Shown piece by piece: positions 1 through 7,717 of a stretch of 13,366 nt of DNA. Within the stretch, counting starts at the first letter, position 1; each line of letters begins with the position of its first letter. Origin of the DNA: Deltaproteobacteria bacterium (GTDB lineage: Bacteria; SAR324; NAC60-12); assembly GCA_002730365.1 (NCBI GenBank), contig PBZZ01000040.1:11903-25268 (forward strand), given 5' to 3'. A program made the position numbers and the translations under genes. A model generated the notes under the pieces. The model was not told the origin of the DNA. It worked only from the letters and a program-made list of their open reading frames with translations, and did not search any database.

Positions 1-702
1 TATCTGCACAAAGCGCTCGAACACATCGCTTGGATGGCCAGTCGAGTCAATGGATATTTGCAGCAGCAAGCTCCATGGCAGCTGGCCAAACAACCAGATC
101 AACGTGAGCGTCTAAGTACTGTGCTCTACACCGCCCTCGATGCCACACGCATCTTGGTTGGCCTACTTGCTCCGGTAATGCCAGAGAAAATGAAGCTTGC
201 CTCAACAACCCTTGGGTTAGAAGGTCTCCCCCAACTGACAGAGCTTCAGCCAGGATTATTGCAAAGCGGCACAGCACTCCCCAAGCCAGAACCCCTCTTT
301 CCTAAAATCCAGGTACCCAAAGCCCAACAGGAAGCACCAACCCCCAAAGAAGATTCTGCTCCTAGATCCGCCGCAACTCCGTTGAATATTGATGAATTCA
401 ACAAAGTTGAACTGAAGGTTGGCTTGATTCGAGATTGTGCCCCTGTCGCTGGATCAGATAAGCTACTGCACTCACAAGTTGATCTAGGGGAAGGGCGCTT
501 GCGCTCTATTGTTTCTGGAGTAGCCCCGAGGTTCTCTCCTGCTGACTTGATCGAACAGCATGTTATCGTGGTCAGCAACTTGCGTCCAACTAAGCTGAGA
601 GGAGTGCTCTCAGAAGGGATGATCCTTTTTGCCGAATCGGAAAAAGGCTTTGAGTTGGTGAAGATTCCAGAAAGTGTTGTACCTGGCTCAACCGTTCGCT
701 AA
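1..702 (+). CDS. metG: Methionyl-tRNA synthetase, C-terminal part (5' end outside window)
   Basis: The reading frame is open from base 1 and ends with TAA at 700-702, leaving the last 233 residues. MetRS charges tRNA-Met in the cytoplasm. The first ~90 residues match the end of the helical anticodon-binding domain (ALEH, then QQQAPWQLAK, typical of this enzyme). A Pro/Ala-rich, probably disordered linker follows (about residues 90-130). The last ~100 residues form an EMAP/Trbp111-type OB-fold tRNA-binding and dimerisation domain, starting at FNKVELKVG and carrying GSDKLL, IVSG, NLRPTKLRG and SEGM. The catalytic HIGH and KMSKS regions lie upstream of the window. The gene is followed by a 98-base gap before nuoA that holds a promoter candidate, so it need not be co-transcribed with nuo. 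The internal ATG at 34 is not the start, because recognisable MetRS sequence precedes it. Confidence 0.93.
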   Translation, partial: YLHKALEHIAWMASRVNGYLQQQAPWQLAKQPDQRERLSTVLYTALDATRILVGLLAPVMPEKMKLASTTLGLEGLPQLTELQPGLLQSGTALPKPEPLFPKIQVPKAQQEAPTPKEDSAPRSAATPLNIDEFNKVELKVGLIRDCAPVAGSDKLLHSQVDLGEGRLRSIVSGVAPRFSPADLIEQHVIVVSNLRPTKLRGVLSEGMILFAESEKGFELVKIPESVVPGSTVR

Positions 703-729
703 AGCCTAAATTGAGGGGTTTGCTTTGAT

Positions 730-758
730 TTGACAAAGGACAGGTCGGATGGAATACT
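730..758 (+). promoter_or_regulatory. Candidate sigma70-type promoter for the nuo operon
   Basis: TTGACA at 730-735 is a perfect -35 hexamer. It is followed after 17 bases by AATACT at 753-758, a 4-of-6 match to TATAAT. Transcription would begin near 765 and give a leader of about 36 bases before the nuoA ATG at 801. It lies in the only non-coding gap of any size between metG and the nuo genes. No clear rho-independent terminator for metG is visible in the same gap. Transcription start has not been shown; this is motif matching only. Confidence 0.5.
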
Positions 759-800
759 GCCATTTATTTTGTTTAATTTGTTTTGCCTGCTGGAGTTTGC

Positions 801-1154
801 ATGCGCGAATACCTTCCTATTTTGATCATGATCTTGGTTGGCATTGGGTTAGCTGGAGTCTTCACTGCCATCAGCATCCTCTTTGGACCCAAGCTGAGCA
901 CCGAGACCAAGCAAACTCCTTTTGAGTCTGGATTCCTGACTCAAGGCACAGAAGGTCAGCGCTACGATGTCAAATTTTTCATGACAGCCCTGGTTTTCCT
1001 CGTTTTTGATGTCGAAGTCGTCTTTCTCTATCCCTGGGCAGTACAAATTCGCGAGTTGCACTGGCCCGGCCTGATTGCAGCGCTATTCTTCATTGGTGTG
1101 CTCGTCCTGGGCCTAGTCTACGACTGGAAGAAGGGCGCATTGGAATGGGAATGA
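801..1154 (+). CDS. nuoA: NADH-quinone oxidoreductase subunit A
   Basis: Complex I membrane subunit (ND3/NuoA family), 117 residues, usual length. It sits at the junction of the membrane and peripheral arms near the quinone tunnel. Three hydrophobic segments are visible: about residues 7-29, a middle one within FFMTALVFLVFDVEVVF, and LIAALFFIGVLVLGLVY near the end. The conserved loop PFESGF and the block RYDVKFFMTALVFLVFD, with its acidic membrane residues, are family hallmarks. Start chosen at ATG 801, with GGAG at 792-795 five bases upstream. A TTG at 783 in the same frame would add six residues but would swallow this ribosome-binding site. First gene of the nuo operon; nuoB follows after 24 bases. 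Confidence 0.96.
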   Translation: MREYLPILIMILVGIGLAGVFTAISILFGPKLSTETKQTPFESGFLTQGTEGQRYDVKFFMTALVFLVFDVEVVFLYPWAVQIRELHWPGLIAALFFIGVLVLGLVYDWKKGALEWE

Positions 1155-1178
1155 TCCACCACTCAGTTCAAGGAACCT

Positions 1179-1880
1179 ATGGAATCCGCCCACTACGGTG
1201 ATTTCCTGACCACAAAATTTGACAATGTAGTCAACTGGGCACGCAAGTTTTCCCTGTTTCAGTACCCGTTTGTCACAGCTTGCTGCGGAATGGAGTACAT
1301 GTCCGCCTCCTGTTCTCACTACGACGTCTCGCGCTTTGGCGCAGAAATTCCTCGTTTCTCACCACGCCAGTCCGATGTTCTCTGGGTAGTCGGCACCGTA
1401 ACTCACAAGATGACTCCCATCCTACGCAACGTTTATGACCAAATGGCTGAGCCAAAGTGGGTGATTGCTTTCGGTGCCTGTGCTTCCTCCGGAGGCTTCT
1501 ATCAGAACTACTCTGTGCTGCAGGGAATTGACCGGGTGATCCCTGTAGACGTTTACATTGCTGGCTGTCCTCCCCGTCCTGAAGCTGTGCTGGACGGGCT
1601 CATGGAACTACAGAATCGCATCCAGAATGATGGACCCAGCGCGATTCAAGGCAGCATCAATTCAACTGCAATCAACCATCTGGACCAAAAGAAACTCCAA
1701 CTCAGCCGTTTCCTTGAAATTTCTGAAACCGAAGTGGTCGAGAATGTTCAGAATCCAAAGAGTAACCGCTCAACAAAGCCAGGCTATAGCTACTCCAAAG
1801 ACTACATCAACACCAACGCCACATTGGGCTACGACACGCCGAGAGGTCGCCGTGACAAGGACAATCTCAAAACAGGTTGA
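1179..1880 (+). CDS. nuoB: NADH-quinone oxidoreductase subunit B (cluster N2)
   Basis: Peripheral-arm subunit that binds the last iron-sulfur cluster, N2, which passes electrons to quinone. The four expected ligands are present: tandem C35-C36 (ACCGMEY), C101 (FGACASSGG) and C130 (GCPPRPEA), with the classical spacing. 233 residues long. The core ends near residue 150, and the remaining ~80 residues form a polar tail rich in Asn, Ser, Lys and Asp with no recognised domain. That makes the protein longer than many NuoB homologues. The start at ATG 1179 is supported by AAGGA at 1170-1174. The stop TGA at 1878-1880 lies five bases before the nuoC ATG, suggesting coupled translation. Confidence 0.96.
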   Translation: MESAHYGDFLTTKFDNVVNWARKFSLFQYPFVTACCGMEYMSASCSHYDVSRFGAEIPRFSPRQSDVLWVVGTVTHKMTPILRNVYDQMAEPKWVIAFGACASSGGFYQNYSVLQGIDRVIPVDVYIAGCPPRPEAVLDGLMELQNRIQNDGPSAIQGSINSTAINHLDQKKLQLSRFLEISETEVVENVQNPKSNRSTKPGYSYSKDYINTNATLGYDTPRGRRDKDNLKTG

Positions 1881-1885
1881 AGGCT

Positions 1886-2470
1886 ATGTCTGAGGGAAGT
1901 TCGGAAAGCATAGAGAGTACTGAGACCTCGGAATCTGTTGAAACCAGTGTGGTCATCAATCTGGTTCAACAGGAGTACCCTGCAGCGATATTGCACACCC
2001 ATCGTCATCGCGATGACGAAACCATCGTATTAAAACGTGAGTTTATCCAACTGGTCTGCCGATTACTGCGAGATCATCTAGATTGCCGATTTGAGATGTT
2101 CGTTGATCTAACCGCCGTTGATTACTTGCTGGTTGAAACCGATCTACAGCAAACCGAGCGCTTTGAAGTCATCTACCATTTACGATCGCTCAGCAAGGAC
2201 CACCGAATTCGCCTGAAGTGTCCTGTACCTGAAGACGATTGCCAGATTCCTTCAATCCACATGCTCTGGCACGCGGTCAACTGGTACGAACGAGAATGCT
2301 ACGACATGTATGGCATTCACTTTGAGGGACACCCCAACCTAACCCGCATCTTGATGTACGAACAGTTCCAGGGACATCCCCTGCGCAAGGACTATCCTGT
2401 AGACAAACAGCAACCTCTACTCGAACTCAACGATGTCGAGGAGCGTTATCACTATGGGAGGTTTGAGTGA
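1886..2470 (+). CDS. nuoC: NADH-quinone oxidoreductase subunit C
   Basis: 30-kDa peripheral-arm subunit of complex I that packs against NuoD; 194 residues and not fused to NuoD. The signature lies from about residue 135 on: EREC-YDMYGI, then FEGHPNLTRIL, then GHPLRKDYPV. The first ~20 residues are a Ser/Glu-rich tail that is probably disordered. I chose ATG 1886, which has AGG at 1874-1876 upstream. A TTG at 1877 in the same frame would add three residues and overlap the nuoB stop, so the exact start is uncertain by three codons. The stop TGA at 2468-2470 overlaps the GTG start of nuoD by four bases (GTGA). Confidence 0.95.
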   Translation: MSEGSSESIESTETSESVETSVVINLVQQEYPAAILHTHRHRDDETIVLKREFIQLVCRLLRDHLDCRFEMFVDLTAVDYLLVETDLQQTERFEVIYHLRSLSKDHRIRLKCPVPEDDCQIPSIHMLWHAVNWYERECYDMYGIHFEGHPNLTRILMYEQFQGHPLRKDYPVDKQQPLLELNDVEERYHYGRFE

Positions 2471-3726
2471 ACGCCAGTGAGCTAACCACGATTTCTGCTG
2501 AAGAACTGAAGCCGGTTCACCTACCAGGAGCAATTATTCCAGCTCCACCCGAAGATTCAGACACCTCGATCATGCGCATCGAAATCGGTCCGGCTCACCC
2601 AGCAATGCATGGCATCGTGCGTCTAACCACATACCTGGACGGTGAGCAGATTGTTGGAATGTTACCAGAGATCGGCTACCTGCACAGGGGTTTTGAGAAA
2701 GAGTCTGAGAATTCAAAGTGGATTCAGGTCATTCCTTACACAGATCGCCTCAATTACGTTTCGCCGGTGCTCAACAACATCGGCTACTCAATGGCTGTTG
2801 AGAAGTTATTCGGTGTTGAAATTCCAAGGAGAGCACAGTTTGCAAGGGTGATCATGGGTGAAATTTCCCGCATCACCGATCATCTCACTTGTCTTGCCGC
2901 CTGTGCAATGGAAGTCGGCGGATTCACCTTCTTCTTATGGTTTATCAAGGCACGAGAATATCTCTACGAACTATTGGAACAGGTCACTGGCGGGAGAGTT
3001 ACCATCAACTGGACTCGCTTTGGTGGCAACAGCACCGACTTCCCAGATGGCTTTCTAAAGGAAGTGGAAGTCCGGCTCGAGAAAGTTCGAGAGGTGATTG
3101 AAGAGGGAGATCAACTCGTTACTCGGAACAAGATCTTCATCGACCGTATGAAGAACATCGGAATCCTCTCCAAAGAGAAAGCGATTTCCTACGGCTTCAC
3201 AGGCCCGTTGTTGCGTGCCTGCGGAGTACCCTACGATATCCGTCGGGCAGACCCACACCTTGTCTATGATGAGCTGGATTTCGAAATTCCCATTGGAGAA
3301 GTCGGTGATTCTTATGACCGCTTCCTGGTCCGGATGGAAGAGATGCGACAAAGTATATCAATCATCGAACAAGCTATCGATAAGATCCCTTACGGGCCAG
3401 TGATGACACGTGAGCGTTATTTGGGCTATCCAGACAAGAAAGAAGTTTATGGTAGCATCGAGGGATTGATCGACCACTTCAAGATGGTGATGGAAGGCCA
3501 CCATCCGCCAGCTGGAGAAGTTTACCAACCCATCGAAGGGGGCAATGGAGAACTAGGCTTCTATCTCGTCTCCGATGGTTCTGGTGATCCAGTAAAATGT
3601 CGTGTCCGTCCACCCTGCTTCAACTATGTTCAAGCCATGCCCGAGTTAGCCCTCGGACACTACGTCGCAGACATCATCGCAATTTTTGGTTCCATCAACA
3701 TGATCGGTGGAGAACTCGACCGCTGA
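2467..3726 (+). CDS. nuoD: NADH-quinone oxidoreductase subunit D (quinone site)
   Basis: 49-kDa subunit, related to the large subunit of NiFe hydrogenases, which with NuoB forms the quinone-reduction pocket. 419 residues. The loop GPAHPAMHG carries H44 and H48, corresponding to the quinone-site histidine loop. GYLHRGFEK, RITDHLTCLAACAMEVGG, the long middle domain and the terminal GGELDR (family proteins end in ...DR) confirm it. Start is GTG at 2467, preceded by GGGAGG at 2456-2461 inside nuoC and overlapping the nuoC stop by four bases, so translation is probably coupled. The first ~35 residues extend beyond the conserved core. In many bacteria nuoE, nuoF and nuoG follow here; instead nuoH begins 15 bases after the stop. 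Confidence 0.97.
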   Translation: MNASELTTISAEELKPVHLPGAIIPAPPEDSDTSIMRIEIGPAHPAMHGIVRLTTYLDGEQIVGMLPEIGYLHRGFEKESENSKWIQVIPYTDRLNYVSPVLNNIGYSMAVEKLFGVEIPRRAQFARVIMGEISRITDHLTCLAACAMEVGGFTFFLWFIKAREYLYELLEQVTGGRVTINWTRFGGNSTDFPDGFLKEVEVRLEKVREVIEEGDQLVTRNKIFIDRMKNIGILSKEKAISYGFTGPLLRACGVPYDIRRADPHLVYDELDFEIPIGEVGDSYDRFLVRMEEMRQSISIIEQAIDKIPYGPVMTRERYLGYPDKKEVYGSIEGLIDHFKMVMEGHHPPAGEVYQPIEGGNGELGFYLVSDGSGDPVKCRVRPPCFNYVQAMPELALGHYVADIIAIFGSINMIGGELDR

Positions 3727-3741
3727 GTCAACTGGAAAACC

Positions 3742-4812
3742 ATGCAACTTGTTCTAGAATTTCTAGCCCTGCCGTTTGTGCAGGATGTGTTGAAAATCCT
3801 CTTTATCCTTCTGCTTTTCGCCATGCCCTTGGGTACATTCATGACCCTGATGGAACGCAAGTGGAGCGCTGCCGTTCAGGATCGAATCGGTCCCAACCGT
3901 GCGAACATTGGATCATACCGAGGGCGAGGTCTACTGCACATTGCTGCTGATGCCCTGAAGTCGATTTTCAAAGAAGATCTGATTCCTAAGGGTGCTGATA
4001 AATTCCTCTATACGATTGCACCCTTCTTCAGCTTCATGTCAGCAGTAGCGGTCTTCGCTATCATTCCGATCGCTGGTCCAATCGGTGATTTCAAGTTCCA
4101 GGTCACCGACGTAGAACCAGGATTGCTCTTCATCTTTGCGATCACATCCCTAGGCGTCTATGGCGCTGTGCTGGCAGGAGCATCCTCCAATAGCAAGTTC
4201 GCCCTCTTTGGTGGAACACGAGCTTCAGCCCAAATGATCTCCTACGAGGTCTTCCTGGGGCTCTCGCTGATGGGATTGTTCATGGTTTACGGATCCACGC
4301 AGGTCAGTGCCATCGTTGAAGGCCAGGGAGAGCACTGGTTTGGTCTGATTCCCAAGTGGGGTGTCTTCACACAACCACTGGGATTTGTGGTTTTCTTTAC
4401 TGCCTTAATTGCAGAAACCAAGCGAGCACCTTTTGATGCTCCAGAGGGTGAATCTGAGATTGTTGCCGGATACTTTGTTGAGTATTCCGGAATGCGCTGG
4501 TCGTCTTTCATGCTTGCGGAATACATTGCCATTGTTGGAGTTGCAGCTCTGATCACGACTCTGTTCTTCGGTGGCTACCAGGTGCCCTGGCTCTATCACT
4601 GGGAATCTGCACCACAGTGGCTGGTGACCCTGCTCCAGTTTGGCAAGTTCGCCAGTTTTACCTTCATTTTCTGCTGGTTTCAGATCCAAATTCGTTGGAC
4701 AGTACCAAAGTTTCGCTTTGATCAGACAATGGCCCTGGGTTGGAAAAAACTACTCCCGGTTGCCCTGCTGAACACCGTGGTCACGGCAATCATCATCGTG
4801 TCCCTAGCCTGA
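3742..4812 (+). CDS. nuoH: NADH-quinone oxidoreductase subunit H
   Basis: ND1-family membrane subunit that anchors the peripheral arm and forms the entry of the quinone tunnel; 356 residues with about eight hydrophobic helices. Signature blocks are LMERKWSAAVQDRIGPNR near the N terminus and APFDAPEGESEIVAGY plus EYSGMRW from about residue 229, the acidic quinone-tunnel loop. The final helix is followed directly by the stop. Start ATG 3742 has only a weak GGA-type ribosome-binding site in the 15-base gap after nuoD. nuoI follows after 25 bases. In this operon it lies directly after nuoD, without the NADH-dehydrogenase module genes. Confidence 0.96.
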   Translation: MQLVLEFLALPFVQDVLKILFILLLFAMPLGTFMTLMERKWSAAVQDRIGPNRANIGSYRGRGLLHIAADALKSIFKEDLIPKGADKFLYTIAPFFSFMSAVAVFAIIPIAGPIGDFKFQVTDVEPGLLFIFAITSLGVYGAVLAGASSNSKFALFGGTRASAQMISYEVFLGLSLMGLFMVYGSTQVSAIVEGQGEHWFGLIPKWGVFTQPLGFVVFFTALIAETKRAPFDAPEGESEIVAGYFVEYSGMRWSSFMLAEYIAIVGVAALITTLFFGGYQVPWLYHWESAPQWLVTLLQFGKFASFTFIFCWFQIQIRWTVPKFRFDQTMALGWKKLLPVALLNTVVTAIIIVSLA

Positions 4813-4837
4813 CTCCTTTTCTCTTCGTGAGCCTGAT

Positions 4838-5416
4838 ATGAAGTTCAAGGTCAAGAAAGTAGATCGTAGCGAAGGACTCAAGGAAGCCCTCTACATCCCA
4901 GGCATTGCTGTCGGACTGAAACACACAATGCGCCACTTCTTCCGCAACATCGTCGGTAAAAAAGACGTTGTGACGATTCAGTATCCAGAAGAAGAGCGAC
5001 CAGTTTCGCAACGCTGGCGGGGCCGACACCGACTTACCCGTCGTGATGATGGCTTCCTTAAGTGCGTTGCTTGCTACATGTGTGAGACAGTTTGTCCAGC
5101 AAAGTGCATCCATATTGAAGCTGGAGAGCACCCTGACTTCTCGGTGGAAAAGTACCCGGTTCGTTTTGATATCGATGAGTTGCGCTGCGTCTTCTGTGGC
5201 CTCTGTGTGGAAGCCTGCCCTAAGCAAGCAATCCGCATGGATACAGGTGTCATCGGGATGGCCTATCACTCACGGGAATCGTTCAACTTTACGCGTGACT
5301 TGCTCCGTGACGCCTACACTCCCAACAAAAAGACCAAATACACTGACGCTGATTTACCCAAGCCTCCGGATCAACAGAGCGCCCTTCCCAATTCGCGTGG
5401 AATCCCAGCACCCTAA
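4838..5416 (+). CDS. nuoI: NADH-quinone oxidoreductase subunit I (two 4Fe-4S clusters)
   Basis: TYKY-type ferredoxin subunit of the peripheral arm, 192 residues, carrying clusters N6a and N6b that relay electrons to N2 in NuoB. Two 4Fe-4S motifs are complete: C76-x2-C79-x2-C82-x3-C86-P and C117-x2-C120-x2-C123-x3-C127-P. The N-terminal ~40 residues include the amphipathic segment that lies on the membrane. The C-terminal ~35 residues are Pro/Lys-rich and probably flexible. The start is ATG 4838, with only a weak purine-rich site before it. nuoJ would be expected next in a complete operon but is not here; a ThyX-like gene starts 12 bases after the stop. Confidence 0.96.
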   Translation: MKFKVKKVDRSEGLKEALYIPGIAVGLKHTMRHFFRNIVGKKDVVTIQYPEEERPVSQRWRGRHRLTRRDDGFLKCVACYMCETVCPAKCIHIEAGEHPDFSVEKYPVRFDIDELRCVFCGLCVEACPKQAIRMDTGVIGMAYHSRESFNFTRDLLRDAYTPNKKTKYTDADLPKPPDQQSALPNSRGIPAP

Positions 5417-5428
5417 TCTCAATCGGTC

Positions 5429-7033
5429 TTGGAAAGCCCCGAATCCTTCAGTCCAGCAGAGCAACTCCAGCTCACGCCTTACGTAACGAACACCGAACGC
5501 CCGGTGTTCGTGCTGACCAATCTCCCTGAAGTCATCAAGGGAGCACTCTTTTCTCGCTACTCCCGCTCCACGCTAGGTCTCCGTACCTTACTGCTAAGAG
5601 AATTCCTGCAAAATGATGAGGCTGGATTTCAAGCTCCTTCCACTCACCAAGATTCTCGGCTGGCACTGACCAAGGCCCAGTCCTTTTATGATCGCATTCT
5701 CGATGGCTATGGAGATGACTCCATTGGTGAATTAGGAGGTGCTCATCTGGCACTGGAACAGGTCTCTATTCTGGCAACCAAGGTGCTGGAGGACGCAAGG
5801 ATTGGTGGTTCACCACTGGAGAAATCTACCCGCTATGTCAGCTTTGCCCAGCAGGTCAATGGAGACTTCCAATTTTACAAAGACCCACGGGTACTGGCTT
5901 CTACTCAGGCAGAACTCTATCTGAAGACAAACCGAGAGCTTTTTCGCACCTATGCTGAGCTGATTGAGTCGGTTAGAGACTATCTGCGCAAAGTCTTGCC
6001 ACCTGAGCCTGATCAACCACAAGCCGCCTATGAACGTTCGATTCGTGCACGAGGATTTGACCTGCTGCGTGGCCTCTTACCGGCCTCAACACTGACAAAC
6101 ATGGGCGTCTTCGGGAATGGACGCTTCTTTGAAGGATTACTGATTCGCCTCCGCTTACAGACCTTGCAGGAACTTCAGGATCTGGCCAGTGCCGCTGAGC
6201 AGGAGCTGCAGCAAGTCATTCCCTCTTTCATTCGGCGGGCAGAGTCAAATCATCGGCACTTCTGCAGCCAACTGAATTTCCAGCAGCGAAGCCAGGATTT
6301 GTTCAACCGTTGGGTCCAACCACAGACTCTAGAGTTATCGACTCCCCAGAGCGCCAGTGTTGAACTGCTGAGCTACGATTCAGAGGCAGAGATCGAGGTG
6401 CTGGCAGCTCTATTCTACGAAAACAGCGAGTTATCCTTTGCCCAAGCCAGGGAGAATGTGCGTGGGATGTCGGACCAAGCACGAGAGAACCTGTTCCGCC
6501 AATGGGCAGACTTGCGCGAGCACCGACGCCACAAGCTAGGTCGTGCCTTGGAGCATGCAAGCTATACCTTCGATATCGTTGGGGATTACGGCTCCTACCG
6601 AGATCTACACCGACATCGAATCCTGACCCAGGAACGGCAGCAACTGACTACCCGACTTGGCTATACAATCCCAGAGTCATTGATTGATGCAGGATTGGAA
6701 AGTCCTGTGAGGGAGGTGCTGGAGAAAGCAGCGAGTGCATTTGAAGTGTTGGAGGAAGAATTTCCACAAGAAGCACAATATGTGGTGCCGATGGCGTATC
6801 AGCTGCGCTGGTCGTTGAAGATCAACCTGCGCTCCTTGATGTGGCTGGTGGAGTTACGAACAACTCCGCAGGGGCATGAGAATTATCGCTGGCTGGCTCA
6901 ACAAATGTTCCAGCGAGTACAGGAGGTTCAGCCTCGATTAGCTCAGCTGATGCGCTTCGTGAATCTGGAAGATTATCCGCTTGGCCGCTTGGCAGCAGAG
7001 GTGAAACAGGAGCTACGCAAGCAGTCTTCTTAG
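5429..7033 (+). CDS. Double-length ThyX-like (FAD-dependent thymidylate synthase family) protein
   Basis: 534 residues, about twice the length of a classical ThyX. The N half has SRYSRSTLGLR (residues 42-52), then YGDDSIGELGGAHLALEQVS and a block ending LEKSTRYVSF (about 130-139), echoing the ThyX layout but without RHR. The C half repeats the layout: HKLGRALEHASYTFDI, then YRDLHRHRILTQERQQL with R395-H396-R397. Classical ThyX methylates dUMP using FAD, NADPH and methylene-tetrahydrofolate, with the signature RHRxxSxxxxSxR. Here the second part of that signature is altered (LTQER-QQ), so catalysis cannot be assumed. Long ThyX-like proteins of this kind are commonly labelled thymidylate synthase. 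The start is taken as TTG 5429, because no ATG or GTG lies between the nuoI stop and the conserved region except inside it; the start is therefore uncertain. The gene ends tail-to-tail, overlapping the next gene by three bases. Confidence 0.8.
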   Translation: MESPESFSPAEQLQLTPYVTNTERPVFVLTNLPEVIKGALFSRYSRSTLGLRTLLLREFLQNDEAGFQAPSTHQDSRLALTKAQSFYDRILDGYGDDSIGELGGAHLALEQVSILATKVLEDARIGGSPLEKSTRYVSFAQQVNGDFQFYKDPRVLASTQAELYLKTNRELFRTYAELIESVRDYLRKVLPPEPDQPQAAYERSIRARGFDLLRGLLPASTLTNMGVFGNGRFFEGLLIRLRLQTLQELQDLASAAEQELQQVIPSFIRRAESNHRHFCSQLNFQQRSQDLFNRWVQPQTLELSTPQSASVELLSYDSEAEIEVLAALFYENSELSFAQARENVRGMSDQARENLFRQWADLREHRRHKLGRALEHASYTFDIVGDYGSYRDLHRHRILTQERQQLTTRLGYTIPESLIDAGLESPVREVLEKAASAFEVLEEEFPQEAQYVVPMAYQLRWSLKINLRSLMWLVELRTTPQGHENYRWLAQQMFQRVQEVQPRLAQLMRFVNLEDYPLGRLAAEVKQELRKQSS

Positions 7034-7671
7034 CGCATGCCCTCTGCACACTTGAGTACCTGGACCGAGATCAGTGCTGGCTGCACACCGAGGAGCTTAC
7101 CAATTTCCACTGTACAGCGTCCCTCGATTCCTGGATGCCGCACCTTGGGTGATTTTTCAGCCCGGTATTCTTCGACCCACTCCTGCCACAAGGGCACTTC
7201 CAGCGTCATTTTTTCAAGCAAGGCGAAGCGGTCTCGGTTGCGCCCCCAATCCTCGATCTGGACTTCCACGTAGTAACGTAAATCCTGGGGAGATTCGAAG
7301 CTGATTTCTTCTTCCTTATCAGGTTCAGGCAAGATCACAGGCACTTCTGGTCGTTGTTTATCAGGCAGATTCCAGCCCAGGCGCTCAACCACTTCTCGGT
7401 AAGTTTCCTGCAGCATCAGTGGTTCCAGCAACTCTTCTGTTGCCAAGGCAGGTTCTGGATCAGGTTGCAGTTCTTCCTGCAGCAAGGCACTCTGCTGAAA
7501 GACATATTTCATTTCCGTACAGAGAGCACGGATGTATTCCACAGTCAACTGATCCAGTTCCTTGAGAGCCTGATGGCGCTCTTGTGGACGTTGCAGGCGG
7601 CGCACATCGACATGTAGTTCGTCAATTCGGCGCTTCAGTCGAGTGCGGTTCAAATCATCAGACAACGGCAT
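7030..7671 (-). CDS. Conserved-looking hypothetical protein, helical and acidic
   Basis: I do not recognise this 213-residue protein. The N-terminal ~65 residues are strongly charged and helical, with a coiled-coil look (heptad-like Leu spacing from RRIDEL to TEMKYV). A Pro/Glu-rich linker follows (PDPEPAL...). The C-terminal half is a likely globular domain with YYVEVQIEDW, LWQEWVEEY and a final segment CTVEIGKLLGVQPALISVQV. There is no signal peptide or membrane segment, so a cytoplasmic role is likely. The start is ATG 7671 because its upstream GGGGAGG is an excellent ribosome-binding site. A GTG at 7686 in frame would overlap that site. Its start is 46 bases from the start of the divergent gene at 7718. 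Its stop overlaps the stop of the ThyX-like gene by three bases. Confidence 0.75.
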   Translation of the reverse strand: MPLSDDLNRTRLKRRIDELHVDVRRLQRPQERHQALKELDQLTVEYIRALCTEMKYVFQQSALLQEELQPDPEPALATEELLEPLMLQETYREVVERLGWNLPDKQRPEVPVILPEPDKEEEISFESPQDLRYYVEVQIEDWGRNRDRFALLEKMTLEVPLWQEWVEEYRAEKSPKVRHPGIEGRCTVEIGKLLGVQPALISVQVLKCAEGMR

Positions 7672-7717
7672 TCCTATCCTCCCCACAAAGGATCACGTTA
7701 GCGGAGCTTTTCAACCG

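Noticed and set aside
703..729. Possible rho-independent terminator after metG
   Set aside because: No GC-rich inverted repeat followed by a T run is visible there.
4793..5269. A 158-residue frame on the - strand over nuoI
   Set aside because: It lies wholly opposite a well-conserved ferredoxin gene, has no recognisable product and looks like a codon-bias shadow.
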